NCBI GenBank assembly: GCA_017562135.1
Contig: QEYB01001046.1
Coordinates: 2,108,001 to 2,172,000, forward strand
Length of the DNA stretch: 64,000 bases
DNA from: Dipylidium caninum
Taxonomy: Eukaryota > Platyhelminthes > Cestoda > Cyclophyllidea > Dipylidiidae
Reading direction: 5' to 3'
Below, piece after piece: positions 54,001 through 64,000 of the stretch. The notes beneath the pieces were generated by a model. The model made no database searches and had not been told where the DNA came from. It saw only the letters and a list, made by a program, of their open reading frames with translations. The position numbers were made by a program, and so were the translations under genes. The number at the start of each line of letters is the position of its first letter. Position 1 is the first letter of the stretch.

Positions 54001-57000
54001 AGGGATGTTAAACTGCCCTGCTTTCTTCTAGGTCAGCCGAAACGTCAAGGAGCTGGACTGCGCTCTGATGGAAGCCCTCGTCTCCGCGAATATCATGGTG
54101 GAGTGAGTTAGTAGTTGACGTACTCTATCGGAAGAGCTTCATTACCTTGTGGACTATTGTTGTGCCACAGACGGTTTTCGTGGTTTTGTATTTAAAATGA
54201 CAGGACGATTGGGCGTTGTTCAGCTTTCAGCGGGACATCTGAGCAAGTAAGGTAAAATTCAGCGTATGGCACTTCACGAAACGGACCTTGCGAGCTTTGT
54301 AAGGGGCATGCAAGACAAGTTAAGGAGTTTGTTCATTCAGCTGTTTTTATCTAGAGAAGTGAGGCGTAACCGCTTTTATTCTTAATGGTAAAGGCAACCA
54401 AAGACGGCGCCAGCCAGAGATCTGACGGCGGGTAAATCGAAGTCCACAGCCTAAAACATGGCAGCATTGGGGACGTTCAGGAGCACTTCTGTCCGCCGGC
54501 CAGCGCCGGTGTATGGCAAACCGAAATCGTCTGAGACCTCGTTACTTCCGAGCAAAGACCAAATGATAGGTGGTTGGGGAACTCCTCATACGCCAGTGAA
54601 ATATGTTTTTGCACAATCAGACTCAACCGTTGGAGGGAGAGTTCAGAAGCGCTTGTCTCCTCCAGAACTCCATGTTAATCCTTGTCTTTCGTTTTACCAC
54701 ACAGACGGGAGGTCTACGACTTTCAAGCCATCTGCATTGAAGCTGTCACGCCGGAGTTAAACTTTGCGTCTCGGTTGTTCTCCGTAAGTTGCCCATAAAA
54801 CTATTAGGTTGGAAACTACGAAACGGGCGTTTCCGCCTAACTGCTGTTCTATTACGACTGGGTTCAACATATTTGTATAACTATAAAGGTATTTTTCTTA
54901 GTTGATAACTTTTTTTAGTGGTTGCATCCCATTTTTATTGTTCTCGGAAAACGGATGGAAACAAAACTTTTCTTATACGAGTTAAAATTGAATCATAGCG
55001 CGCCTCGACGGGTTTCGAGAAACATTAACCACACACTCGGGGATAAAACCACTAATGACAATAAAATTTCGTTCTGACAATTTTGGTATCGTCAGCGAGC
55101 CTCGGGGGAGTCCATCAGCCCGTTTTATTAACGAGGAGGAATAACAGACGACAGGGGACCCGATCCACACGCACACACTGAGTCTAAAGTGGGAAATGGC
55201 TACACGACTATGGCTGTGTTAGAACATCTGCGTACAAGGAATGATAAAGAAAAACCTTAGGCTCATACAGGTCTGCCGTTCGAACTCTCGCTCAACTGCA
55301 GATGCTCGAGCGACCGGAAGAGCAAGTGCGCGTCTTTGTTGCTCCCATTGCAACACACGGTAAAAAGTGGATTTTGTGTGATAGGCGAAAACGATCGAGC
55401 ACCCTCAGGGCGCAACAGTAATCCGAAATTTCACCAAAAAAAAACAAAAATTACGGTTAACATATGTTGAAATGTCCCAGAAGCGATCATCCATTCTTCC
55501 TTCCCACAATCAAGCGGAACCACAACAGCGGCGCAGTCCTCCCACTGCATGAATGGGGAGAAACTTATGAGGAAAAATTGAGTTGGCTCGGGGCAGCATT
55601 GCTGCACGACGACTACATGAAGCCTCCCTCACTGTTGACAAATTAAAAATCTTCTATACCTTATGAAAGTTCACCGTATTCGCCATTTGCACTCGGTATT
55701 TGACGGCCGACTGACTATTCCCTTTGCGTAGTTAAAACTATTTCTAGGAAAAAAAAAACGATCAAAATGATGGTATAAAGTACTTTAGGTCCAATTCTTT
55801 TTCGAAGGCAAATAAAACTTGCCCACTCGTTGGCAGAAAGTGGTAGATGACAAGGGAAAGTGTTTTGACTGAACATGCTAAATAATGTGAAAATTGCACT
55901 TTTCGTTTTCCGCCCACACTCAACGCCTGTTTCATAGTTGCCAACCCGACACTTTTTAGAGACAAGCGTGCGCCAACTAGGGCCTTAAATATTTCAGCGG
56001 TGCTGTTGCCGAAGCCCTTCATTACTAAGACTGCGGCGTTTGAGGCGACAGAAACCCCACCCAGTCGGGCTCTTAAATAAAAGATTGAATTTTTAGTAGA
56101 CACACACAAGTTTGGTTAAGAGTGAGAATCCACCACACTCAAGGAGTCCTTTTACTTTCCAGCCCATCGCATCCGTCGTCAAGGGCCTCGGACGCGCTTT
56201 GAAAGAACTCATAATGCAAGTTGGAGAGCATTCTATGGGAATAATTTCCTCCCCACTTAAGTGATTACCCTTAATCTCTCTAAAACATTTTACATATAAA
56301 TTTTTTGACTTCCTACATGTGCACTCATGTGATTGGCCGAACCGTAGCCTACTGGACTTGAGATGCATACTGGATCCGGTGAGTGTGATTCTCGCCTTCC
56401 AGAAAGTTGAAATTCACCGAGCTTTTATCAAACCATAGACATTTTACGCAGGATAACCGATAGCGCACATCGTACACTGTTAAGAAATCCACTTAACAAG
56501 CCCCGAAGCAGATATTGCGAATTTTGGATTTCTTTCCGCCTCAAGAGTCGACGTTGACGTCGCCTTCGTTTCACTGCGCGGTAGGACTCTGGCCATTCAA
56601 TTTCCCCGGCAGACTTGTTCTCAGTCACTTTGTTTCCCCCGCAGGGCCGTCACAACCTGGTGGCTGTTGGGACCGAAAGCAGCGGCGCAAGGTTAGTGTC
56701 AACTCTGATTGCAAGTATGGCACAGCCGTTAGAACCGGAATAAGTATGAGTGGACAAAAATGTGATGGTGGAATGTATAATGGAACATCGGTTGCCGGAA
56801 TAAAGTGGCAAAATTTGTAACCAAATGAAATATGAACCTATGGATCTTCTTTTACTTAATATCATCTAACAGTAGGCTCATTGAAGTCAATTGTATTTGT
56901 AGAGGTGTGGGACTCGATGCCCCCAATCAAAGGCGAGTTCATCCACTTCGGCGACTCCAAGCCGCCACCCGACGTGTCAACCTTCAAATTTCAGGATGGA

Positions 57001-59227
57001 GATGATCAATTCGGTTACCTCCAACGTGGAGAGGTGGATTTCTCTCTTCCAAGCCGTGCAAGCAGTCTTGAGGACCCATTCTACCGTGACTACGAGGTAC
57101 TGAAGCCCTACGAGTCCTTACAGACCTCCTCCAGCACAGAGTCCTCCCCTGCCACTAACCACGAAGTGCAATCCTCATCCACCCCCTTCAGACTACGAAA
57201 CTGCTTCTGATCCGAATTTTCCTCTTTTCTACGAGACTGCACAGTTTTTCTCTCAAAAAAATTACGTCTTTGAGGATCCCGACGACCCATGGTTGATGCA
57301 ACAACAGGCTTTCTCGGAATTGCAAATGTGCTACGCCAACGAACCTACTTTAAATCCACCGCCACCATCTTCAGCGTCCTCAGTATTGTTTAATGCTTCC
57401 TCTAATGAAACTCTAGAGATAATAGACCTTACACAAGCTATTAGCACCTCAGAGCCTGTACAAATCCTCTCGGACAACGTGACATTGGTGAACAAAACGG
57501 CAGAGACAAATGTCACGGAGACGACGACGACACCTCCACGGAAGGTGAACACAATACCTGGCACCCTGCTACGGTGCGTTCAACGGATTGTGCAGATGAG
57601 ATGTCATGCGGCTGTGCATAGCAACAACCAAATCGGTCGGCAGGCTTGTGAGGTGATGTGTGACGTGGTGCGACAGCAAATACCCCAGTTGACGGAGTTC
57701 CTGCACGACTGCCGACAGCCCCTGGATGCGTGTACCCAGAGGCACAGCATATTTTACCTCAACAAAGGGGCGCATGCTGGAGGCGGACATCAGACGCCCT
57801 ACGGATACGATGGTGGCCCCGGACGAGGTGTTGGCGCCCTCCCCAGGGTCCACTCGGGCACATACTGTCCAGCTTGTGGGAATATGTGAGTCAAACATTC
57901 GACGACCTTTAAAAAAGGAAATACTGAAGTAGTTCTTACACTACCCTCCTTAGTAATTACTAGTCCTCACCACTTTCTCATTACCTACACATCTTTCTAC
58001 AAATTGGCCCGCTTTTTCTACTTCTTGTAGCCTTTTTAGCATGTTTCTACTTTACAGTAAGGACGATAAGCACAACTACTTTCACCCCTTTTACAAAAGC
58101 TTTTACAACATGGTCTCGCCTAGCTATATCGTGCGTGAAACGCCAAACCAGGAAGATTCGTGCAAGTTCCTGTGTTTCGCATTTGCAACAGTCGAAATAG
58201 TCGCCGAACAGTAGACATCACCGCAATGTCTATCGTACGCATAGATGGGAAAGAGGCTGCCCTAAACGAAATGGCGAAACTAAGAGGGAAGTTTATCACG
58301 CTAGAAAACGCGTATGCACAAAAATTAACTATATACTTGATAGAGTGAAGATTATTCTACTTCTTCACGCCTTCCCGTATTTTCAACACATGAACGTCGA
58401 ATTCTGCCGAGAGGCGCGACTTGCTCATTCGCCGTAGTTCCCATGGTGTGAGCAGATAAGCGGTTAAATTTAAGTGGCCTTTGGAATTTGGAACCTCTGT
58501 TACCGGGCCGCTTGTTATCAACAAATAAAAACAAGTCTTGGCCCTGCCGAAACAGCGCCACCTAATTGGACGGGAGGTGTGTGCTTAATCGTTTCCGCAC
58601 TTCCTTGAAGTGACTGGACTGTGGCTTCCATACCGAACACGAACCTCATTCTCATAATCACGGCGAAATCGGTGGGAAAACCGTCAATCAACTGCAACTG
58701 TGGATGCCAACGACGCTACCGATATGGGACGCAGTTGAAAGATATCCTTTTGTCGTGACCAGGAAAAAAATTTACCCTTAGGGGAGAAAGTGACTTATTC
58801 TTACCGAATCTATCATATTTGTCTATGAACTAACTAAAAGTTGTATGAATATGAATTAGCGAAATCACATTTATGCTAATATGAGGGTTTTCCTCATAAA
58901 GAAATCTAGTAAAATTAGACATTTTTCACATTTCTCAATCATTTGCATCCCTAACTCCACTAACACGCGATAAATCTGTGCCTCGAACTCGCACTTACCG
59001 GCGGGATCCTGTGACTCCGAAGACCTGTGAAATGGTTTCCTACAAGGTAGGTTTCCCAAGAAAGAGTAGGTTGCTCTTCTTGGCATAATACTTTATCTTG
59101 ATAATTATGACCTCTTCTTTTTCAGGTTGAAAACTTAACTGTCTGCCTCAGTGGATCACAAAGTTGCTCGTCCCGCAGCCTGATGTGGTTAATTTTCTTT
59201 ATCTCATTGATAATCAGACTCGTTTGA
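45044..59227 (+). CDS. CACNA2D3: Voltage-gated calcium channel alpha2delta subunit
   Basis: Extracellular auxiliary subunit that helps traffic and tune CaV channels. Exons with matching phases: 45044-45138, 45183-45261, 45331-45450, 45899-45958, 46033-46213, 46530-46661, 46739-46805, 46922-47072, 47520-47594, 47744-47833, 47911-48015, 48756-48840, 49330-49379, 49455-49547, 49849-49893, 49975-50055, 50906-50989, 51062-51148, 51598-51672, 51713-51793, 51962-52292, 52368-52409, 52701-52797, 52867-52936, 53094-53206. Further exons: 53273-53351, 53425-53543, 53693-53949, 54032-54102, 54705-54783, 56163-56219, part of 56.3-57.2 kb, about 57194-57885, from 58058, to 59046 and 59126-59227. A signal peptide opens the protein (MPRSSAFLLFLTVSLIAL). 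The VWA domain (about residues 255-430) has an intact MIDAS: D261-K-S263-G-S265, T334 and D369. The Trp just before it lies in CRSTAWYVGAAS, as in alpha2delta-3, without the RRR gabapentin motif of alpha2delta-1. The C terminus has Cys-rich pieces (YCPACGN) and a hydrophobic anchor (LMWLIFFISLIIRLV). The 53206/53273 junction does not keep phase and several 3' borders are uncertain. Confidence 0.9.
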
Positions 59228-59394
59228 GAGATTTTCGTTACTAACAGAGGATTGGGCAAATTTATCCAGTTGGATTACCGAAAACCTGCCATCTAATAGT
59301 GGTTTATTGTCTTTTGTTATTATTAAAATTAAATATTTCAACAGTAACCTCGCAGCTAGAAAAAAATAATTTAGTGTAAGGGAAGAACTTTACG

Positions 59395-59400
59395 AATAAA
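59395..59400 (+). terminator. Poly(A) signal AATAAA of the alpha2delta gene
   Basis: AATAAA lies 168 bases past the stop codon at 59225-59227. An ATTAAA a little earlier is a weaker alternative. Confidence 0.5.
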
Positions 59401-60136
59401 GTGAGCTTTTTGACCATTAACTGACGTTTATTTAGCAACGGGTGCTGGAATCGGATGCAGTTTCGGACAACCCATCACATTTCACTAGTTCAATCTAATG
59501 AGTTTGTAAATAAGTAAGGGGCGGGAAACTTTGCAAGCTTTGGAGGGGAAGCCACGATTTATACGCGGAGGGGAGATAGGCTCGAATTCAAAAAAGATAT
59601 TTTTATGTTATGAACATAAGGTATGCTGTGAAGCATACATGGAGATTGACTTTCGGATGAACGAGGAACCCTGTTGCGGCAGTTAGTTCGCTTCATTTTC
59701 TGCTCGTTAAACTTTCCCAGTTAATAAATGGACCTGGAATGAGTCCCTGGATTCCGGATAACGAGAATTCACGATGGTAACGGGACGCCGATAAGCAGAA
59801 AACTAAAGATTTTAAACTTTTGGAAAAATGATGCTGCGCGCGGGAGTGCGCAACATAACATAATAATACGTGATTAACGCGAAAGGGAGTGAAGATATAT
59901 TAAAATTCGCCAGTTTATGACATCACATTCAAACCCTAAGGTGAATGTAAGCCGAAAATTTTTTGCCAAAATATTTTCCGTAGAGATCATTATAGTTACC
60001 GGTTGTTATAGGCCGTTATATCCTAATTCTTGAGCCTGAAATTAGAACTACTTGTTGTAATTTACGTGCGTGGGACCCGATATTTCGAACGCCGTTGGAC
60101 TTGTGGTTGAGGCCGCGTGGTGTGAACTGAGCCAAC
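59401..60136. other. Intergenic stretch between alpha2delta and DCAF13
   Basis: About 740 AT-rich bases with no ORF of note. The stretch must include the DCAF13 promoter and 5' UTR, but I see no clear TATA box or other element to name. Confidence 0.5.
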
Positions 60137-62043
60137 ATGAAAATCCGTATGTTATCCCGGAATCCCGCCGACTATTTACGAGAGACCGTAGACGATATTT
60201 TCAAGAGTAAAGGCCGATCTGTATTCACCTTCCTTAGTGCCTCGAAATTGCTCTGGTTCTGAGCATCCTTTCGCTGCAGAGAGGGAATATATCAGAGCTC
60301 TGAACTCGGCTAAACTATCCCGCATGATGGCAAAACCCTTCATAGGATGTTTGGAGGGTACCACAGATACCATGACTGTAATGTCACTGAACACAGAAAA
60401 AGTTGGACTAGCAGTCTTCGGGACTGCGGATGGCAAAGTCGTGGAATAGCTCCTTTGTCTGATTTGTTAATTTTAGATTCAATATTGGAATATTCCAAGC
60501 CGGAAGCTTATTCATGAAACTTTGGCTCACGCTGGTGAAGTACGAGGCGTTTGTCAGTATGACAAGTCCCTATTAATGTACTCGGTATGCCCTCTTCCAG
60601 TTATGCCAGTATTGAACGAGTCCACGGTTTAGAACCATCTCTTCTTGCGTCGTTATAGTGCGGTTTAGACGGCCAATTAAAGCAATGGCGAATGGATCAC
60701 AATAACATTGAGTCGGCGTGGTCAAAGCCGCTGAACACGGTACTACTGGGCTGTACTCCACTGAGCCTCGATCATCATCCCTCCGCAGACGCATTTCTTG
60801 TCGGTAGCCCTGAATCTTGCTTCTTATACCATTCAATGCGGATCGATGTCCCCGTTCGCGAGTGGACTTGGGGTCGAGAAGCCATTCACCAAGCATCCTT
60901 CAATCCAGTAGAGCATAACCTTGTTGGAATTTTAACTAAGGACAATTCCATTATCATGGCTGACACACGAGAGGATAACCCCCTGCGTAAGGTAGGTTTA
61001 TACTCATTCTTTATACGATCTGTCCTCAATCTCTATCTTGACGTTTTTCTTTCAAATAGTTGAAAATGAATCTTAAATTAAATTCCTTTTCTTGGAATCC
61101 GATGGAGCCCTACGTGTTTACCGCTGCCTGCGAAGACTATAATCTTTATACCTACGACTGCCGCTTCTTCAAAAACCCAAAGCGGGTGTATATCGGTCAC
61201 ACAAATGCAGTTATGAGTGTGGACTATTCGCCGTCGGGGCGAGAGTTCGTTTCTGGTAGTTACGATAGTACTGTAAGTCAGATTTGCATCCGTGCGCCGT
61301 TAACTTTTTTTTCTGTATCTATGGTCACGAAATAATGTGGTTTCTACGGTGGAAGTTTAATCAGAATATCACGTCCATTGCGAAACCGTAACAGGTGTAT
61401 TTCACTCGCCCCATAAAACTAGAATGGAGGACCATGAATCCAATCATGTAATCTTTCGTTTTCTTTCCTTTGAACACGCAACTTTTTCTTGCGATGTACA
61501 ATATTGATATCAAGCATGAAGAACCCAATGTTTATTTAGTAACTTCTGTTAAAGAGAGGGCGTGAATGTGCAAAAACTTTTATTTTAGTTCGTTGATCCA
61601 AAAAATCACTTCTCTATTTAAAGATCCGTCTATGGGGTATTGACCAGACCTCCTCAACAGACGTTTACCATACGCGTCGCATGAAACGCGTTTTGACCGT
61701 GAAGTTCACCCTGGACGGTCGCTTCGTCCTTTCCTCCTCCACAGACCAAAACGTGCGTCTGTGGAAAGCACATGCCTCAGAAAAAGTAGGCCCTGTGAAA
61801 CCGCGTGAGCGGAGCGCCTTGGCGACAGCAGAAGCACTGCGGGAGAAATACAAGGAACACCCAGAAGTGCGGCGCATTCTCCGTAACCGTCACGTGCCTA
61901 AGGCCATTTATGCGGCAACCAAGGAGAACCAAATTATCCGTGCCAAGGAGAAGAGGAAATTGCGCAACGTTCGAGTATTCAACCATTCTGATGTACCTGT
62001 TGTACCGGAGAAGGAGAAACACACGGCTTCGTTGTACAAATAA
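60137..62043 (+). CDS. DCAF13: DCAF13 / SOF1, WD-repeat small-subunit processome protein
   Basis: Exons 60137-60206, 60238-60437, 60477-60584, 60659-60991, 61060-61272 and 61624-62043 join in frame into 447 codons plus stop; the human protein has 445. Introns are 31, 39, 74, 68 and 351 nt. The N terminus MKIRMLSRNPADYLRET is nearly the family signature (human MKVKMLSRNPDNYVRET). A conserved REYIRALN..KL..MAKPF block and a WD-repeat propeller follow (WNPMEPYVFTAACEDYNLYT; VDYSPSGREFVSGSYD). The last about 85 residues form the Sof1 domain (KYKEHPEVRRILRNRHVPK, ending in a basic KEKH segment). SOF1/DCAF13 works in the nucleolar U3 snoRNP/SSU processome for 18S rRNA maturation, and animal forms also act as DDB1-CUL4 substrate receptors. 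The donor of exon 2 (AAA/GTCGTG) is weak but gives the alignment-perfect GK-I-QYWN join. The gene is convergent with the BAZ2-like gene. Confidence 0.95.
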
Positions 62044-62044
62044 A
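62039..62044 (+). terminator. Poly(A) signal AATAAA overlapping the DCAF13 stop codon
   Basis: The stop codon TAA at 62041-62043 lies inside AATAAA at 62039-62044. If this signal is used, cleavage 10-30 bases later would leave a 3' UTR of only a few tens of bases. Confidence 0.55.
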
Positions 62045-62811
62045 TTATTTTCATATTCTGCTCCATTCAAATCTTCCTCACTTAAAGTGGCGTTCCAGTT
62101 GTTTAGCGCGATGCTCTAATCTTCTGTTTCATAGGTATTCGATTTGGATAACGTACTACCTTCTATGTCTCCTTTAGTCTGTGTACGAGAATCGGGAGGC
62201 TCCGCCTACTACTTTTGTGATTCATGTACGACATCGTTGCTGTGCTTCTACGGAAGCTGAATATTTCTATAACCGAGGAATCAGTCCTCGCCTTGTGTCG
62301 TTTAATATCGCGCGAGTGCATGTTTTACGTGATATTTCTGTGGTTCCTGCCATAGTCCCGCGAATTGCCTCAGCGAAATCATGAAAGGTACCACGGATAA
62401 GTAATGCACCAATGTAAAAATACAAACTTAGGAACGTGTCCCTCAGTCTGTTAGCCTGACCGGTGATGTGTAGTAAAAGCGATTGGAGCAAACAATCCCG
62501 ATTAGTCGGATATCAATCAGGTGATTTATTCGTTTTATTTACACACCGAAGGCGGATTTTCAAACATTCACTGATGACCGGAGTAATAATTGCACGTGGC
62601 AGGGTAGCGCAGCTATGGGTAGGAGATTAGAGTGTTCGTGCGTTGATGAAGGGAAAGAATTATACACAAAACAGGGCGGGCTGCAGCACCTTGGGGGGAA
62701 TGAGGGGGGTTGGTCTGTCTGACTGTGCATAAAAGATCGATTGTCGATGGTGTAAAAAAGAAAGCTGAGGATAGGCGAAATGGGAAAGATATGTGTGCGT
62801 CCGAAATCCAA
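62045..62811. other. Gap between convergent DCAF13 and BAZ2-like genes
   Basis: No gene seen. The right part is the likely 3' UTR of the BAZ2-like gene. On the minus strand two AATAAA motifs lie at 62539-62534 and 62530-62525, about 270-285 bases past its stop codon. Confidence 0.5.
62525..62539 (-). terminator. Paired poly(A) signals for the BAZ2-like gene
   Basis: Two minus-strand AATAAA hexamers sit four bases apart (seen as TTTATT on the plus strand). They imply a 3' UTR of about 300 bases for the minus-strand gene. Confidence 0.5.
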
Positions 62812-63495
62812 CTAACTTCTAATTGAATCGACCACTGATTCCATACCACATGAAGAGTCCAGAACCCCCTTGTCTTCCGTTGGCAAGTCCACAGACTTCG
62901 GAGTAGTAGGGGCTTCGACATCTTCAGAGGAAGGCGGAGGGGGAGGAAGGAGGAGAAAAGGTGGGATATCATTCATCTCAGAGACAGGTTTTGCTGCAGG
63001 ACTCGGCGCACAGGTGGAAGGCTCATGACATTCAGGCGAACTGGGAGCTGTGGCTATTGAGCCCTCTCCGTTTGGCGTTTCCATGAGTGTGGGGGTGTCC
63101 TCGGGACTTAGTAGACGCGGGGCGTGTGCCCAGTTCGTCTCAAAGTATCTTCTTAACTCATGGCCCGCTCTACCAATCTCAGAGTCGTCTTCGTTGAAGA
63201 TTCGACAGTTTTTGAAAATTTGGCGTACGTCTTCTCGCCATTCTGCCACGGAAGTGTAGTAATTCCTTAATACGCCAGAAAAGATTTTTAAAAAACTAAC
63301 AGAATGGATTTCGTAAGGAAAGACAATTAAATTTATGTGTTTACTCACCACTTTTCTGTGCATAAACGCTTGAGAATAGTCGATAAGTCCATGGGTCTTC
63401 TGATAATCTTTCGATACATCGGGACCGTCTTGCAACAGACCGGCTTGCGGAATGGCCACGAGAGTTCATGCTTCATTAGATCCTCAGTAGCATGC
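62812..63495 (-). CDS. BAZ2: BAZ2-like bromodomain chromatin protein (3' end only)
   Basis: Two minus-strand exons, 63495-63349 and 63265-62812, join across an 83-nt intron in phase (TG/G, giving Trp) and encode a whole bromodomain followed by about 110 tail residues and a stop. The ZA loop starts with the WPF shelf (HELSWPFRKPV), followed by the MYRKIIRRPMDLSTIL helix region. The acetyl-lysine-binding Asn is in NCRIFNEDDSEIGRAGHELR. The string FNEDDS-x-[IV]-G-[RK]-AGH followed by R-[KR]-[YF]-FE-x-x-W is characteristic of BAZ2A/BAZ2B, in which the bromodomain is also the last domain. BAZ2 proteins are nuclear scaffolds of ISWI (NoRC-type) remodelling complexes and bind acetylated histones. 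The tail is Pro/Ser/Glu-rich with a run of prolines. The PHD finger and the rest of the gene should lie beyond the right edge or in the last 500 bases; I did not find the PHD finger here. Confidence 0.78.
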
Positions 63496-64000
63496 CTATT
63501 AAAGGGCGTCGTTGAGAGTCAATTTTAGTACTCTGTGCATCAAATTGCACTGAAGGCTAAAGAGTATTTTTTACATTTAATCCCACATAGCAGGAGCGAA
63601 CCGTATAAAATGCAGTTAGAGAGCTTTCAAAGATCTAGCTGCAAGCAAATAACAAAAAGATTCCGCTTCTCCGTGACGAATGCATCATTTCTAACGCACT
63701 ACGGTTAGTGAGGAGGCCACAACAGAATCTCCTTCCGCTTTAGCTCAGTTTGAGGGATTTGGGGGTCAAAAATGATAGCCACATTCCACTGTTTAACGTA
63801 CGCCTCCTGCACAACACACTCAGAGAGAATATGACACGCCTTAAAATATGGTTCCAGTAGCTGGGTCGTTAGAATTTTAGTCGTCAATAGCGACTGGAGC
63901 AAATAGCTTCGGAGGAAAGGAGGGCGAAAATAGGGGGGTTTAGCAGGTCGTTTACAACTCAATGAACTCCCCTGACAGCGTTTCCAAGACCTACTAAAAG
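63496..64000. other. Right edge: BAZ2-like intron or unassigned sequence
   Basis: Upstream, on the minus strand, of the last recognised bromodomain exon. It is most simply an intron of that gene. A minus-strand ORF at 63705-63962 (85 codons, ending EILLWPPH and a stop) lacks any BAZ2, PHD or other motif I know, and I do not call it a gene. Confidence 0.4.

Noticed and set aside
56648..56691. Possible alpha2delta micro-exon encoding PGGCWDRKQRRK
   Set aside because: It has usable splice signals, but joining 56.37 kb directly to the exon near 56.9 kb keeps the frame better; left undecided and not listed as an exon.
63705..63962. Minus-strand ORF of 85 codons at the right edge as a terminal exon of another gene
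   Set aside because: No recognisable motif, no convincing splice context, and it falls where an intron of the BAZ2-like gene is expected.

Overview
This is nuclear DNA of a metazoan, most likely a parasitic flatworm and probably a tapeworm. The genes are split into many short exons with GT...AG introns, and the introns I could place fall into two size classes (about 31-44 and 68-81 nt), plus a long-intron class. From memory this resembles the intron sizes reported for cestodes. The genes are metazoan regulatory and signalling families. I saw no bacterial operon, CRISPR array, convincing tRNA/rRNA gene or retroelement coding domain.

Layout: (1) 1-15.65 kb: no credible gene; GC-rich and microsatellite-rich, with many chance ORFs. 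(2) 15.65-18.50 kb (+): a NOL4-like nuclear protein. (3) 18.5-25.06 kb: no credible gene. (4) 25.06-26.87 kb (-): a complete three-exon NK-class homeobox gene of the NKX3/bagpipe type, with a cluster of CCAAT boxes upstream. (5) 27-31.1 kb: AT-richer, one weak ORF. (6) 31.17-32.62 kb (+): the bHLH-ZIP factor MLX with a long extra C-terminal tail. (7) 32.6-37.2 kb: nothing convincing. (8) 37.22-43.71 kb (+): seven phase-consistent exons of an EGF / thrombospondin type-1 / transmembrane protein I cannot assign to a known orthologue. (9) 45.04-59.23 kb (+): a voltage-gated calcium channel alpha2delta subunit in more than 30 exons, from signal peptide through VWA domain to a hydrophobic C-terminal anchor. 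(10) 60.14-62.04 kb (+): DCAF13/SOF1, complete, 447 codons. (11) 62.81 kb to the right edge (-): the last exons of a BAZ2-like chromatin protein, carrying the bromodomain.

The genes do not form one pathway. They are an ordinary mixture of transcription or chromatin factors (NOL4-like, NKX3, MLX, BAZ2-like), a ribosome-biogenesis factor (DCAF13) and cell-surface proteins (alpha2delta, EGF/TSP1). Exon borders come from reading splice motifs and checking reading phase. The first exons of the NOL4-like and EGF/TSP1 genes, and part of the 3' half of the alpha2delta gene, remain unresolved.
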